Assembly (NCBI GenBank): GCA_902363735.1
Contig: CABJBA010000002.1
Span: forward strand, 372,001 to 436,000
Length of the DNA: 64,000 bases
Direction: 5' to 3'
DNA from: Clostridiaceae bacterium
Lineage (GTDB): Bacteria; Bacillota; Clostridia; Lachnospirales; Lachnospiraceae
Shown: piece by piece, positions 8,950 to 16,699 of the stretch
How positions within the stretch are numbered: the first letter of the stretch is position 1
Layout: every line of letters starts with the position of its first letter
Notes under the pieces: generated by a model
Seen by the model: the letters and a program-made list of their open reading frames with translations, nothing else
Database searches by the model: none
What the model was told of the DNA's origin: nothing
Program-made: the position numbers and the translations under genes

Positions 8950-9900
8950 ATGAATAAAGAAATTTACCTGGCAGGAGGATGTTTCTGGGGAACAGAAAAA
9001 TATCTGCAAAATATTCCGGGAGTTTTGTTCACGGAGGTGGGCTATGCCAACGGCAATACGGAAAATCCGACTTATGAACAGGTGTGTTACAATAATACAG
9101 GACATGCGGAAACCGTAAAGGTTAAATATAATGATTCTGTTATAGGTTTGAGTTTTATATTACAACTTTATTATGATGTGATCAATCCTGTCACCATTAA
9201 CCGCCAGGGAGGGGATGTAGGCTCCCAGTACAGAACCGGAATTTATTTTGTTGACGTCATGGATGAAGCCGTTATACGTGCCTCCATCGATGAGCTGCAG
9301 AAAAAATACAAAGAAAAAATCGCCATTGAGGTAATGCCTCTGAAACAGTATTCCAGAGCAGAGGAATATCACCAGAAATATTTGGACAAAAATCCGGGTG
9401 GGTACTGCCACATAGGAACAGATAAATTTGAAAAGGCGGAAAACGCAGTGGATGTAAGCAAAAAATACAAAAAAAGATCTCAGGAGGAGTTAAAGGCACA
9501 TCTGACAGACCTTCAATTTGAAGTGACCCAGAACAGCGCCACAGAACACCCCTTTCACAATGAATATTATGATGAGTTCAGGGATGGGATTTATGTGGAT
9601 ATCACCACAGGAGAGCCCCTTTTTGTCTCGGCCGACAAATTTGAGTCAGGGTGCGGCTGGCCCAGTTTTTCCAGGCCCATTGATCCTGGTCTGATTTCCG
9701 ATAACGTGGATACAAGCTTTGGAAGAGTAAGGACAGAAGTAAGAAGCAGCAACAGTGATTCCCATTTAGGCCATGTCTTTGAAGACGGTCCCCAGGAGCT
9801 TGGAGGACTGCGGTACTGCATTAATAGTGCATCTTTGCGTTTTATTCCCAAGGAAGAGATGGAGCGTGAAGGATATGGCAGCTATTTGAAATTTCTATAA
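8950..9900 (+). CDS. msrAB: bifunctional methionine sulfoxide reductase MsrA-MsrB
   Basis: Repairs oxidised methionine: the MsrA domain (about 1-155) reduces the S-sulfoxide and the MsrB domain (about 175-316) the R-sulfoxide. MsrA has the nucleophilic Cys11 in G-G-C-F-W-G. MsrB has [19 protein letters not shown] and the catalytic Cys290 in [10 protein letters not shown] chose ATG 8950 because AGGAGG (8939-8944) lies the right distance upstream; an in-frame TTG at 8917 has no such site. The MsrA-then-MsrB fusion order is common in Firmicutes. Predicted cytosolic, as no signal peptide is visible. Confidence 0.95.
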   Translation: MNKEIYLAGGCFWGTEKYLQNIPGVLFTEVGYANGNTENPTYEQVCYNNTGHAETVKVKYNDSVIGLSFILQLYYDVINPVTINRQGGDVGSQYRTGIYFVDVMDEAVIRASIDELQKKYKEKIAIEVMPLKQYSRAEEYHQKYLDKNPGGYCHIGTDKFEKAENAVDVSKKYKKRSQEELKAHLTDLQFEVTQNSATEHPFHNEYYDEFRDGIYVDITTGEPLFVSADKFESGCGWPSFSRPIDPGLISDNVDTSFGRVRTEVRSSNSDSHLGHVFEDGPQELGGLRYCINSASLRFIPKEEMEREGYGSYLKFL

Positions 9901-9965
9901 GCCAGATATATACAAAAATATTTCCGGCATATGAGTAAGTAAATACAGGACGGAGGATATTTATT

Positions 9966-10949
9966 GTGAAACTAGGCATAGTCGGGTCAGGAACCATTGT
10001 CCGGGAATTTCTGGATATCACCCATTATCTGACGGAGACAGAGTTGACAGCCATCTGTTACACAGAACGAAGCCGGGAAACAGGCAGGGAGCTTGCAGGC
10101 AGGTATCACATCACACATGAATTTACTGATTATGAGGAATTTTTAAACAGTGATGCGGATACGGTCTATGTGGCTCTGCCCAATCATTTACATTTTCTAT
10201 TTACAAAAAAGGCTTTGGAGGCCGGAAAGAATGTGATTGTTGAAAAGCCTTTTACGCCCACTTATAAAGAGGCTGTCCATTTAAGCGAAATGGCAAGAGA
10301 AAAAGGGTTGTTTTTGCTGGAGGCAATTACAACCCTGCATTTTCCTAATTATAAAAAAATTAAAGAGCTGCTGCCGGTTCTGGGGAATATTAAAATTGTT
10401 CAGTGCAATTACTCCCAGTATTCCAGAAGGTATGACAGCTTTAAAAAAGGCCTGATTCTTCCTGCCTTTGCTCCTGCATGCTGCGGAGGTGCCCTCATGG
10501 ATATAAATATTTACAATATTCATTATGTTGTAGGATTATTTGGCAGGCCAAAGCAGGTGGAGTATTTTCCCAATATGGAAAGAGGAATTGATACTTCCGG
10601 AATTCTGATGCTGGATTATGAGACATTCCAGTGTGCCTGTGTGGGGGCAAAGGACTGCAGGGCCCCCATTGTCAATAGTATTCAGGGGGATCAGGGCTGC
10701 CTGAATCAGAATACACCGGTCAATGTTTGTGAGAATTTTCAAATAATTTTAAATGACGGAACAACCACCTTGATCAATGAAAACAGCTATGAGCACCGCA
10801 TGATTCATGAGTTTAAAGAATTTGAAGCTATAATCAATAGAAGAGACTTTAAAACCTGTTATGAGCTTTTGAATCATACACTGACTGTATGTGAGGTTCA
10901 AAATATTGCCAGAAGTAAGGGAGGAATCATATTTCCTGGAGACGCTTAA
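9966..10949 (+). CDS. Gfo/Idh/MocA family oxidoreductase
   Basis: NAD(P)-dependent oxidoreductase of 327 residues. It has an N-terminal Rossmann fold opening with L-G-I-V-G-S-G-T-I-V and the family motif E-K-P-F-T-P-T near residue 96, followed by the substrate-binding alpha/beta domain. It starts with GTG at 9966, preceded by CGGAGGA (9951-9957). Members act on sugars, inositols, trihydroxy compounds or biliverdin-like substrates; sequence alone does not choose one. It stands between msrAB and a LURP-one gene without an obvious pathway partner. Confidence 0.8.
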   Translation: MKLGIVGSGTIVREFLDITHYLTETELTAICYTERSRETGRELAGRYHITHEFTDYEEFLNSDADTVYVALPNHLHFLFTKKALEAGKNVIVEKPFTPTYKEAVHLSEMAREKGLFLLEAITTLHFPNYKKIKELLPVLGNIKIVQCNYSQYSRRYDSFKKGLILPAFAPACCGGALMDINIYNIHYVVGLFGRPKQVEYFPNMERGIDTSGILMLDYETFQCACVGAKDCRAPIVNSIQGDQGCLNQNTPVNVCENFQIILNDGTTTLINENSYEHRMIHEFKEFEAIINRRDFKTCYELLNHTLTVCEVQNIARSKGGIIFPGDA

Positions 10950-11063
10950 ATATGGTGAGATTTTGAGAGATTCGTTCTATTCAGTGGGAAAATATGATAT
11001 GATTGGTTGTGATAATAATAATTACGGACCATGAGCGTCAACAGAAAAGGAGATAAAGAGCCT

Positions 11064-11537
11064 ATGAGACTTATGTTTAAGCAGCGTTTTTTCTCTTGGT
11101 TTGACAGTTATGATATATATGATGAAAATGGAAATACCGCATATACGGTAAAAGGAAAGCTTGACTGGGGACACCGGCTGGAGGTTTACGACCATGCAGG
11201 AAGGCATATGGCTACCTTGAAGGAAAAGGTGCTTACATTTCTGCCCCGGTTTTTTATTTTGGTTGATGAGCAGACAGTTGGAACCATTACAAAAGAATTC
11301 ACCTTTTTCAAACCTTCTTTTTCTATTGACTGCAATGGCTGGAGAGTGGAAGGAAGTTTTTTTGAATGGGATTACCGCATTCTTTCCGGAGACGGAAGGA
11401 TCGTGGCCCGGATTGAAAAAAAGCTTTTTAACTGGACCGATACTTATGCCATTGATGTGCAGGACTCTCAGGACAGTCTTATGGCATTGATGGTTGTTTT
11501 GGCTATTGATGCGGTTAAATGCAGCCAAAGGAAGTGA
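11064..11537 (+). CDS. LURP-one-related (YxjI-type) family protein
   Basis: 157-residue protein of the LURP-one/tubby-like barrel family: repeated beta-strand signatures such as Y-D-I-Y-D-E-N-G-N-T-A-Y, the pattern G-K-L-D-W-G-H, and a second half with similar W-R-V-E-G-S-F-F-E-W-D-Y repeats. ATG 11064 is chosen because AAGGAG (11047-11052) precedes it; an in-frame ATG at 11031 lacks a site. The function of bacterial members is unknown; the fold resembles phospholipid scramblase-like proteins. No signal peptide or membrane segment. Confidence 0.75.
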   Translation: MRLMFKQRFFSWFDSYDIYDENGNTAYTVKGKLDWGHRLEVYDHAGRHMATLKEKVLTFLPRFFILVDEQTVGTITKEFTFFKPSFSIDCNGWRVEGSFFEWDYRILSGDGRIVARIEKKLFNWTDTYAIDVQDSQDSLMALMVVLAIDAVKCSQRK

Positions 11538-11581
11538 TAAGCGCCGGGCCCGTATTTCAGGGGTCAAGGAGTGAAAAAATA

Positions 11582-11610
11582 TTGACCCCATATAGATTCC
11601 GTGATATAGT
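11582..11610 (+). promoter_or_regulatory. strong sigma-A promoter for a small RNA/leader
   Basis: TTGACC (11582-11587), 17-bp spacer, TATAGT (11605-11610). This is one of the best promoters in the window, yet the next gene starts 236 bp away, behind a terminator. It therefore most likely drives the structured RNA at 11617-11822. Confidence 0.7.
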
Positions 11611-11616
11611 AACAGC

Positions 11617-11822
11617 AGTATATTTTAGATAGGAAGTGTGTGTTTGTTAATTGTATCGAAGCATGGAGCATAAAACAGTTGCATAATGAGAACAGGGATT
11701 ATACGAGGAAATCGACCTATATTTCCTCTGTTTTGTGTACCTGTTTTGCCCATGAGGATACAAGATAGACAGATGAGGTTTAGAGCCTGTAAGACGTCAA
11801 TTTGTAGTCTTACAGGTTTTTT
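11617..11822 (+). ncRNA. structured small RNA, 6S-like (candidate ssrS)
   Basis: Between a strong promoter and an intrinsic terminator lies ~200 nt of non-coding sequence that folds into one long, interrupted rod. TTGTATC(11651-11657) pairs with GATACAA(11757-11763), CATGG(11662-11666) with CCATG(11750-11754), and AAAACAG(11672-11678) with CTGTTTT(11741-11747). AACA(11691-11694) then pairs with TGTT(11729-11732), and a tip hairpin GAGGAAAT(11705-11712)/ATTTCCTC(11721-11728) closes the rod. A large asymmetric internal bubble sits near the middle (11679-11690 versus 11733-11740). A rod of ~200 nt with a central bubble and independent transcription is the architecture of 6S RNA, which sequesters sigma-A RNA polymerase. 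The alternative is an attenuating leader of the mutS2-like gene. Confidence 0.5.
11786..11822 (+). terminator. intrinsic terminator before the mutS2-like gene
   Basis: Perfect 10-bp stem CCTGTAAGAC(11786-11795)/GTCTTACAGG(11807-11816) with an 11-nt loop and T6 (11817-11822). It ends the small RNA only 23 nt before the next start codon, so it could also act as an attenuator for that gene. Confidence 0.85.
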
Positions 11823-11845
11823 GCATATAAAAAAGGAGAAACCAC

Positions 11846-13771
11846 ATGAATCACACATTTCAGATTTTAGAATTTAATCTTATTTTAGAAAAATTAAAGG
11901 AATTTGCCCATACGGAAGCTGCCAGGGAAAAAATACAGAATTTATCTCCATCCTTAAACGAGGGGAAGGTAAAAAAAAGCCTTCGGGACACGACTGAAGC
12001 CAGGACCATTATTGACCGGATGGGACTTCCTCCTGCAGTCAGCATGAATGGATTGCAGATCATTATTCATACCACAAAGCAGGGCGGCTGCCTGTCTCCT
12101 GAAGAGTTGGAGAGCACAGGAGTCATGCTTACGGGAGTAAAGCGGTTTAAGGAATTTTTAGACCGGTGCAAATATCTGGAGCTGGGACTTCCCTATTATG
12201 AACAGAATTTAAATCCTTTGGAAGATTTGGCAAGGGAGATATCTGAAAGTGTCAGAAACGGCAGGGTGGAGGATAGTGCCAGCAAATATTTAAAAGGAAT
12301 CCGGCAGGATATAGCCAGACTTGAGGAAAAGCTGCGGACAAAAGCGGAATCCATTTTACGGGGAAATAAAAAGTATTTTTCCGATTCCTATGTGACATTT
12401 CGAAATGGAAGAATCTGTCTTCCGGTAAAAAAGGACTACAAAACATCGGTTCCCGGCAGTGTTATTGACCAGTCCGCCACCGGTTCCACACTATTTGTGG
12501 AACCTGCTGCGATTGCAGGGCTTAATGAAGAACTGGAACTTTTAAAAATCGGAGAAGAAAATGAAACGAGAAGAATCCTCTATACTCTGACTGCAGTGGT
12601 GGAAGAAAACATGGAGGCTTTGGAATCGGATAAGCGGCTTCTTGAAAAGCTGGATTTTCTGTTTGCCAAGGGAAGCTTAAGCCTTTCTATGGAGGGAATG
12701 GAACCTTCTGTCAATACGGACAGAATCATGAGGATCGTAAAGGGACGGCATCCCCTTATGAATCCGGAAACCGTAGTACCTCTTGACTTTGAACTTGGAA
12801 AAAGGGAAAGGGGAATCGTTATTACAGGCCCTAATACGGGAGGTAAGACAGTCTCCATCAAGACAGTGGGCCTCTTCTCCCTCATGGCCCAATGCGGCCT
12901 TCATGTGCCTTCCAAAGAAGCCGATCTTTGCATGAACAGCCAGATTCTCTGCGATATCGGAGACGGACAGAATATTACGGAAAATTTATCCACTTTTTCC
13001 GCTCATATCACCAATGTTATGAAGATTCTTCATACAGCAGGCCCGGAAAGCCTGGTGCTTCTTGATGAACTTGGTTCGGGAACAGACCCGGCAGAGGGTA
13101 TGGGAATTGCCATTGCAATACTGGAAGAACTGCAAAACAGCGGCTGTCTATTCCTGGCAACTACTCATTATCCGGAGGTAAAAACTTATGCCAAGGAAGC
13201 AGAGGGCATTACCAATGCAAGAATGGCCTTTGACAAGGAGACTTTAAAGCCTCTTTACCGAATGGAAATCGGAGAGGCAGGTGAAAGCTGCGCTTTATTT
13301 ATTGCCCAAAGGCTGGGAATGCCGGTGACTATGATAAAGAGAGCCCAAATGTATGCTTACGGCAAAAGGGAGAGCTTGCAGGACCGGAACCCTGATGTTT
13401 TGGCAGCTCTGGCACCGGAGAGAGAGTCTCATGGGGGAGCCGGACCCAGAATTGAAAAGCAGAAAAAGCCGTCAGACAATAAGAACTTGATGAGGGAAAA
13501 GTTTGCGGTGGGAGACTGTGTTATGGTTTACCCGGATAAGAAAAAGGGGATTGTATGTATTCCGATCAATGAAAAAGGGGTGCTGCGGGTTCAGGTGCCT
13601 GACGGGAAAATATGGATCAACCAGAAACGTGTAAAGCTTTTGGTGGCTACCAAAGAACTTTATCCGGAGGATTACGATTTTTCCATTATTTTTGATACGG
13701 TGGAAAACAGAAAAGCAAGACACAAAATGGGAAAAGGACATCAGGAGGGCTTAACCGTTAATATGGAATAA
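11846..13771 (+). CDS. MutS2-like ATPase lacking the Smr nuclease domain
   Basis: DNA-binding ATPase of the MutS2 family (641 residues). It has the MutS core/lever region (1-300), then the ABC-type ATPase with Walker A G-P-N-T-G-G-K-T near residue 330, and Walker B/signature L-L-D-E-L-G-S-G-T-D-P near residue 410. The C-terminal ~100 residues look like a KOW-like barrel (G-D-C-V-M-V-Y-P). Canonical MutS2 is ~780 residues and ends in an Smr endonuclease; here the protein stops before it and nothing Smr-like follows. MutS2 proteins act in recombination control or rescue of collided ribosomes; whether this short form does so is unknown. SD AAAAGGAG precedes ATG 11846. Confidence 0.8.
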   Translation: MNHTFQILEFNLILEKLKEFAHTEAAREKIQNLSPSLNEGKVKKSLRDTTEARTIIDRMGLPPAVSMNGLQIIIHTTKQGGCLSPEELESTGVMLTGVKRFKEFLDRCKYLELGLPYYEQNLNPLEDLAREISESVRNGRVEDSASKYLKGIRQDIARLEEKLRTKAESILRGNKKYFSDSYVTFRNGRICLPVKKDYKTSVPGSVIDQSATGSTLFVEPAAIAGLNEELELLKIGEENETRRILYTLTAVVEENMEALESDKRLLEKLDFLFAKGSLSLSMEGMEPSVNTDRIMRIVKGRHPLMNPETVVPLDFELGKRERGIVITGPNTGGKTVSIKTVGLFSLMAQCGLHVPSKEADLCMNSQILCDIGDGQNITENLSTFSAHITNVMKILHTAGPESLVLLDELGSGTDPAEGMGIAIAILEELQNSGCLFLATTHYPEVKTYAKEAEGITNARMAFDKETLKPLYRMEIGEAGESCALFIAQRLGMPVTMIKRAQMYAYGKRESLQDRNPDVLAALAPERESHGGAGPRIEKQKKPSDNKNLMREKFAVGDCVMVYPDKKKGIVCIPINEKGVLRVQVPDGKIWINQKRVKLLVATKELYPEDYDFSIIFDTVENRKARHKMGKGHQEGLTVNME

Positions 13772-13818
13772 GCCGTTTCTTCTGAAGTCTTTCCATACAA
13801 GAAGATGGAGGGCGAAAT

Positions 13819-14451
13819 ATGGATCAGGAGAGGGACTTGAAAAAGGATATTGAGGCATTTGTGCCCTATAATGAACAGGAAGAACGTGATAAGGAACTGC
13901 TGCTCCGGTATTTATCATCAGGGGAAAATGTATTTATCAGGGAAAACAGGGGAGCCCATTTTTCCGCATCAGCATGGGTGGTAAATCACTCCCGTGATAA
14001 AGTCCTTTTGGCTTACCATAATATCTATGATTCCTGGGCATGGACAGGAGGACACGCAGACGGAGAAAAAGACCTTTTAAAGGTGGCGGTCCAGGAGGCT
14101 ATGGAGGAAACCGGGATTAAAACCGTAAAGCCGGTTATGGAGAATATTTTTTCCTTAGAGGTGCTGACAGTAGACGGACATGAAAAAAAGGGAGCCTATG
14201 TTTCTTCGCACCTTCATCTGAATGTGACCTATCTTTTACAAGGAGATGAAAGGGAGGTTCTACGCAAAAAGGAGGATGAAAACAGTGATGTAGGCTGGTT
14301 TACCATAGAAGAGTGTCTGGACATGGTAAATGAAACGTGGATGAAGGAACGGATTTATCAAAAGCTGGCGGGGAAAGTTCTCTGCGTCATACAGCAGGAG
14401 CATAGTCCGGAGCCGGAGTTGAAGAAAAACTCTCGCTCCGGAAAATGGTGA
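13819..14451 (+). CDS. NUDIX hydrolase
   Basis: Nudix-fold pyrophosphohydrolase of 210 residues. The Nudix box reads G-G-H-A-D-G-E-K-D-L-L-K-V-A-V-Q-E-A-M-E-E-T-G-I, with the metal-binding Q-E-x-x-E-E core; the first Glu is shifted by one relative to the MutT consensus, as is common in the GGHxDG subgroup. The substrate (a nucleoside diphosphate linked to some moiety) cannot be told from sequence. SD GGAGGGCGA precedes ATG 13819. It follows the mutS2-like gene by 47 bp and is probably cotranscribed. Confidence 0.85.
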   Translation: MDQERDLKKDIEAFVPYNEQEERDKELLLRYLSSGENVFIRENRGAHFSASAWVVNHSRDKVLLAYHNIYDSWAWTGGHADGEKDLLKVAVQEAMEETGIKTVKPVMENIFSLEVLTVDGHEKKGAYVSSHLHLNVTYLLQGDEREVLRKKEDENSDVGWFTIEECLDMVNETWMKERIYQKLAGKVLCVIQQEHSPEPELKKNSRSGKW

Positions 14452-14458
14452 TATTATA

Positions 14459-15601
14459 ATGAAAAGAATGTGCAGAGAAGAAGAAATAACAACCATATTG
14501 CACCATTGGAACCATACTTATGATGGTGTTTATAAAGAAGGATTTGGAAAAACATATCTGCATTCATTGTTTGTCATACTAATATGGTTTGTATTAAGTT
14601 TTACGGGAATAAAATGGGCATTTCCGCTATTTAAAACTGAATTTTCAGTGTACATATATATGATATTAGTTTATATTCCTTCCCCCTTCCTGGCATCAAG
14701 AATTTATCAGTCATGGAAAAAGAAAAGATGTTATTTACAGATAAAGAAATCGAAAAAGCTTCAGGTAAATGGTGGTATCATCGTTAAAATTGACAAAGCT
14801 AGCCATATCATTTTTTTCCTGGAAGATGATACCAGAGACCAGAAGAGAAAGCATTATTTGCTCTCCTGTCATGCAACAAGAAAAGATATAGATAAATGCA
14901 AGCCAGGAGACCGTGTGGCAATATTATATGGAATCAATGGGCAGGACGATAAAACGAATCTCATGCAAATGACAAGAGGTTTATCCAAAATATTTCCCAA
15001 GCCTTGTGAGCAGAAAAAGAGAACACTAAATGAACTGTCAAAGTTTCCTGCATATCCCAATGTATTTTGTTTAGGATTAAGCCAGGAACAACGAAGGATT
15101 ACAGAATCCGAACTTAATCAAATTAAAGATAGCATCAGAGATCATAGGGAGATCTGGAAAAATAAAATACTGATAGGTGGAATAATCGGTTTGTTATTTT
15201 TATTTTTAAATGGGTTTGTTTTTTTTCTCCGGTATGCAGAGGCAAACAATGCAAGTGTCTTTTTATTATGCATAGGGAATTGCTTAATGATGGTTTTTGC
15301 TTTTTACATTGTGAAAGGCCGCAGAAGATTTGTAAAGGAAATACTATCTATCAACGAAGCCAGTGTAACAGAAGCCGTTTATGGGTATTCGGACTTATGT
15401 GGAGGGGGACCTCATTTTTATGTATATGAAAATCATAAGGGTAAAATTGAGGAAATATCCTATCCGGGAGGGATTGCCTTTGTCAAATACGGGGAACGTT
15501 TACTTGAATTACAATTGGGGAACAGATTATTATTTTATAAAATAAACGATAAAAAAGCCTATAATTGTGCCAGTGTGAAATGGAAGAAGGAATCAAAATA
15601 A
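14459..15601 (+). CDS. uncharacterised four-helix membrane protein
   Basis: I do not recognise this 380-residue protein. Two hydrophobic helices occur near residues 34-55 and 62-82. A ~150-residue soluble region follows (about 85-235, strongly basic with many Lys), then two more helices near 236-257 and 265-285, and a ~95-residue soluble tail. This topology (two hairpins with a large cytosolic insertion) resembles other orphan Firmicutes membrane proteins but gives no function. The start ATG 14459 has only a weak ribosome-binding site. The gene looks more AT-rich than its neighbours, so recent acquisition is possible. Confidence 0.6.
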   Translation: MKRMCREEEITTILHHWNHTYDGVYKEGFGKTYLHSLFVILIWFVLSFTGIKWAFPLFKTEFSVYIYMILVYIPSPFLASRIYQSWKKKRCYLQIKKSKKLQVNGGIIVKIDKASHIIFFLEDDTRDQKRKHYLLSCHATRKDIDKCKPGDRVAILYGINGQDDKTNLMQMTRGLSKIFPKPCEQKKRTLNELSKFPAYPNVFCLGLSQEQRRITESELNQIKDSIRDHREIWKNKILIGGIIGLLFLFLNGFVFFLRYAEANNASVFLLCIGNCLMMVFAFYIVKGRRRFVKEILSINEASVTEAVYGYSDLCGGGPHFYVYENHKGKIEEISYPGGIAFVKYGERLLELQLGNRLLFYKINDKKAYNCASVKWKKESK

Positions 15602-15650
15602 CTGAAAAAGATGAATGTCAAAAGAAATAGCCCCATGTATTAACAGAAAA

Positions 15651-15704
15651 TTGACAATTTTTTTCTGATTTGCTGTTTTATTTTTCCTGATTCTGTTTTA
15701 TAAT
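15651..15704 (+). promoter_or_regulatory. promoter region of the DarA gene
   Basis: A perfect TATAAT (15699-15704) lies 50 bp before the start codon and a perfect TTGACA at 15651-15656. They are 42 bp apart and cannot form one promoter, so one or two weak-partner promoters are likely. Confidence 0.3.
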
Positions 15705-15753
15705 AGAAACAGCTAATAAAGGTTTTGCCAAATTAAGCAGCGAGGTGGTAAAT

Positions 15754-16089
15754 ATGAAAATTGTTTATGCAATCGTCAGTTCTGATGATGGAAACCGGGT
15801 GACTGATGTGCTGAATGAGCACCAGTTCAGCGTGACAAGACTTGCTACAACAGGCGGTTTCTTAAAAAAGGGCAATTCCACGTTAATGATCGGTACTGAG
15901 GACGAACAAGTAGATGAAGTCATCACTTTGATTAAAGATACATGCGGGAAGCGCCAGAGAATAACCAGCAATGTTCCCACACCTAACATCGCCTCTATTT
16001 CAGCCGGTTATATTATGATGCCGGTGACAGTGGAGCTTGGAGGTGCAACCATATTTGTCACGGATGTGGAACGGTTTGAAAAGATTTAA
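15754..16089 (+). CDS. darA: cyclic-di-AMP receptor, PII-like (DarA/PstA)
   Basis: 111-residue PII-like trimeric protein that binds the second messenger c-di-AMP. The N-terminus M-K-I-V-Y-A-I-V-S-S-D-D and the segment R-L-A-T-T-G-G-F-L-K-K-G-N-S-T are characteristic of the YaaQ/DarA family, and the length matches B. subtilis DarA (~109). ATG 15754 is preferred over an in-frame GTG at 15745 because GAGGTGG forms the ribosome-binding site. Its effector target is not known in general. A hairpin follows directly after the stop. Confidence 0.9.
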   Translation: MKIVYAIVSSDDGNRVTDVLNEHQFSVTRLATTGGFLKKGNSTLMIGTEDEQVDEVITLIKDTCGKRQRITSNVPTPNIASISAGYIMMPVTVELGGATIFVTDVERFEKI

Positions 16090-16094
16090 GAAAA

Positions 16095-16126
16095 AGGAAG
16101 GGGATTGCAGGGCAATCCCCTTTCCT
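16095..16126 (+). terminator. hairpin after darA
   Basis: AGGAAGGGGATTGC(16095-16108)/GCAATCCCCTTTCCT(16112-16126), a 14-bp stem with one bulge and a 3-nt loop. No strong T-run follows, so termination may be partial and read into cdd. Confidence 0.5.
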
Positions 16127-16156
16127 GATAAATAAAAGAAGAAAAAGGGAGGGGTA

Positions 16157-16588
16157 ATGATGGAATTAGATGAAGCAGCAAAAAAGAGACTGGTGGGGGA
16201 AGCTTATGAAGCCCAGAAAATGGCTTACGTTCCATATTCGGATTTTTGTGTTGGAGCTGCTCTGCTGGCGAAAGACGGAACGGTTTACAGAGGCTGCAAC
16301 ATTGAAAATGCGGCTTTTTCTCCTACGAACTGCGGAGAGCGTACGGCATTTTTCAAGGCAGTCTCAGAAGGAGTAACAGAGTTTGAAGCCATTGCGGTTG
16401 TGGGCAACAAAAAAGGAGAAAAGGGGGAGTTTTGTTCTCCTTGCGGAGTTTGCCGTCAGGTGATGGCAGAATTTTGTGATCCTGAAGAGTTTAAAATTAT
16501 TTTAGGGGCAGGGGAAGAAACAGCTGTATATTCCTTAAAGGAACTGCTCCCCCTGGGATTTACGAAAAAAGCTCTGGATTCTCAATGA
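16157..16588 (+). CDS. cdd: cytidine deaminase
   Basis: Zinc enzyme converting (deoxy)cytidine to (deoxy)uridine in pyrimidine salvage. This is the small tetrameric type (143 residues) with three Cys zinc ligands: C59 and catalytic Glu61 in N-C-G-E-R-T-A, and C96/C99 in S-P-C-G-V-C-R-Q; N48-I-E50 binds the ribose. Start at ATG 16157 (a second Met follows immediately) after GGGAGGGG. It is followed by a pyrimidine nucleoside phosphorylase and deoC, forming a salvage operon that feeds deoxyribose into central metabolism. Confidence 0.95.
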   Translation: MMELDEAAKKRLVGEAYEAQKMAYVPYSDFCVGAALLAKDGTVYRGCNIENAAFSPTNCGERTAFFKAVSEGVTEFEAIAVVGNKKGEKGEFCSPCGVCRQVMAEFCDPEEFKIILGAGEETAVYSLKELLPLGFTKKALDSQ

Positions 16589-16590
16589 TA

Positions 16591-16678
16591 AGGTGAATTT
16601 GCCCAAAGGTCAAAGAGAAGACCCCCTGGGGGGGAAGGTGAATTTGCCCAAAGGTCAAAGAAAACCCCTGGGAGGGGG
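16591..16678 (+). repeat. tandem duplicate of a ~45-bp hairpin repeat
   Basis: Two copies (16591-16634 and 16636-16678) of a unit that begins AGGTGAATTTGCCCAAAGG and ends in a CCCC(C)TGGG palindrome; the first 26 bases are identical in both. Each unit can form two small hairpins (TTTGCC/GGTCAAA and CCCC/GGGG). A diverged third copy lies at 24458-24507, so this is a dispersed element. It fills the cdd-pdp gap and lies just upstream of the pdp ribosome-binding site. Confidence 0.75.
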
Positions 16679-16699
16679 ATAAGGGAGGTTTCGTGCGGC

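Noticed and set aside
11617..11845. T-box or other named riboswitch before the mutS2-like gene
   Set aside because: No T-box sequence or specifier-like arrangement and no known aptamer consensus recognised; the extended rod fold fits a 6S-type RNA better.
13772..13818. Frameshift explaining the missing Smr domain of the MutS2-like gene
   Set aside because: I looked at the bases after the stop; only 47 bp separate it from the Nudix gene, and no Smr-like sequence is seen in any frame, so the short form appears genuine.
15651..15704. TTGACA(15651)...TATAAT(15699) as one perfect promoter
   Set aside because: Spacer is 42 bp, far outside 15-20 bp; the boxes cannot act together.
16591..16678. CRISPR array
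   Set aside because: Only two abutting copies with no spacer between them and no cas genes; the units are tandem hairpin repeats.
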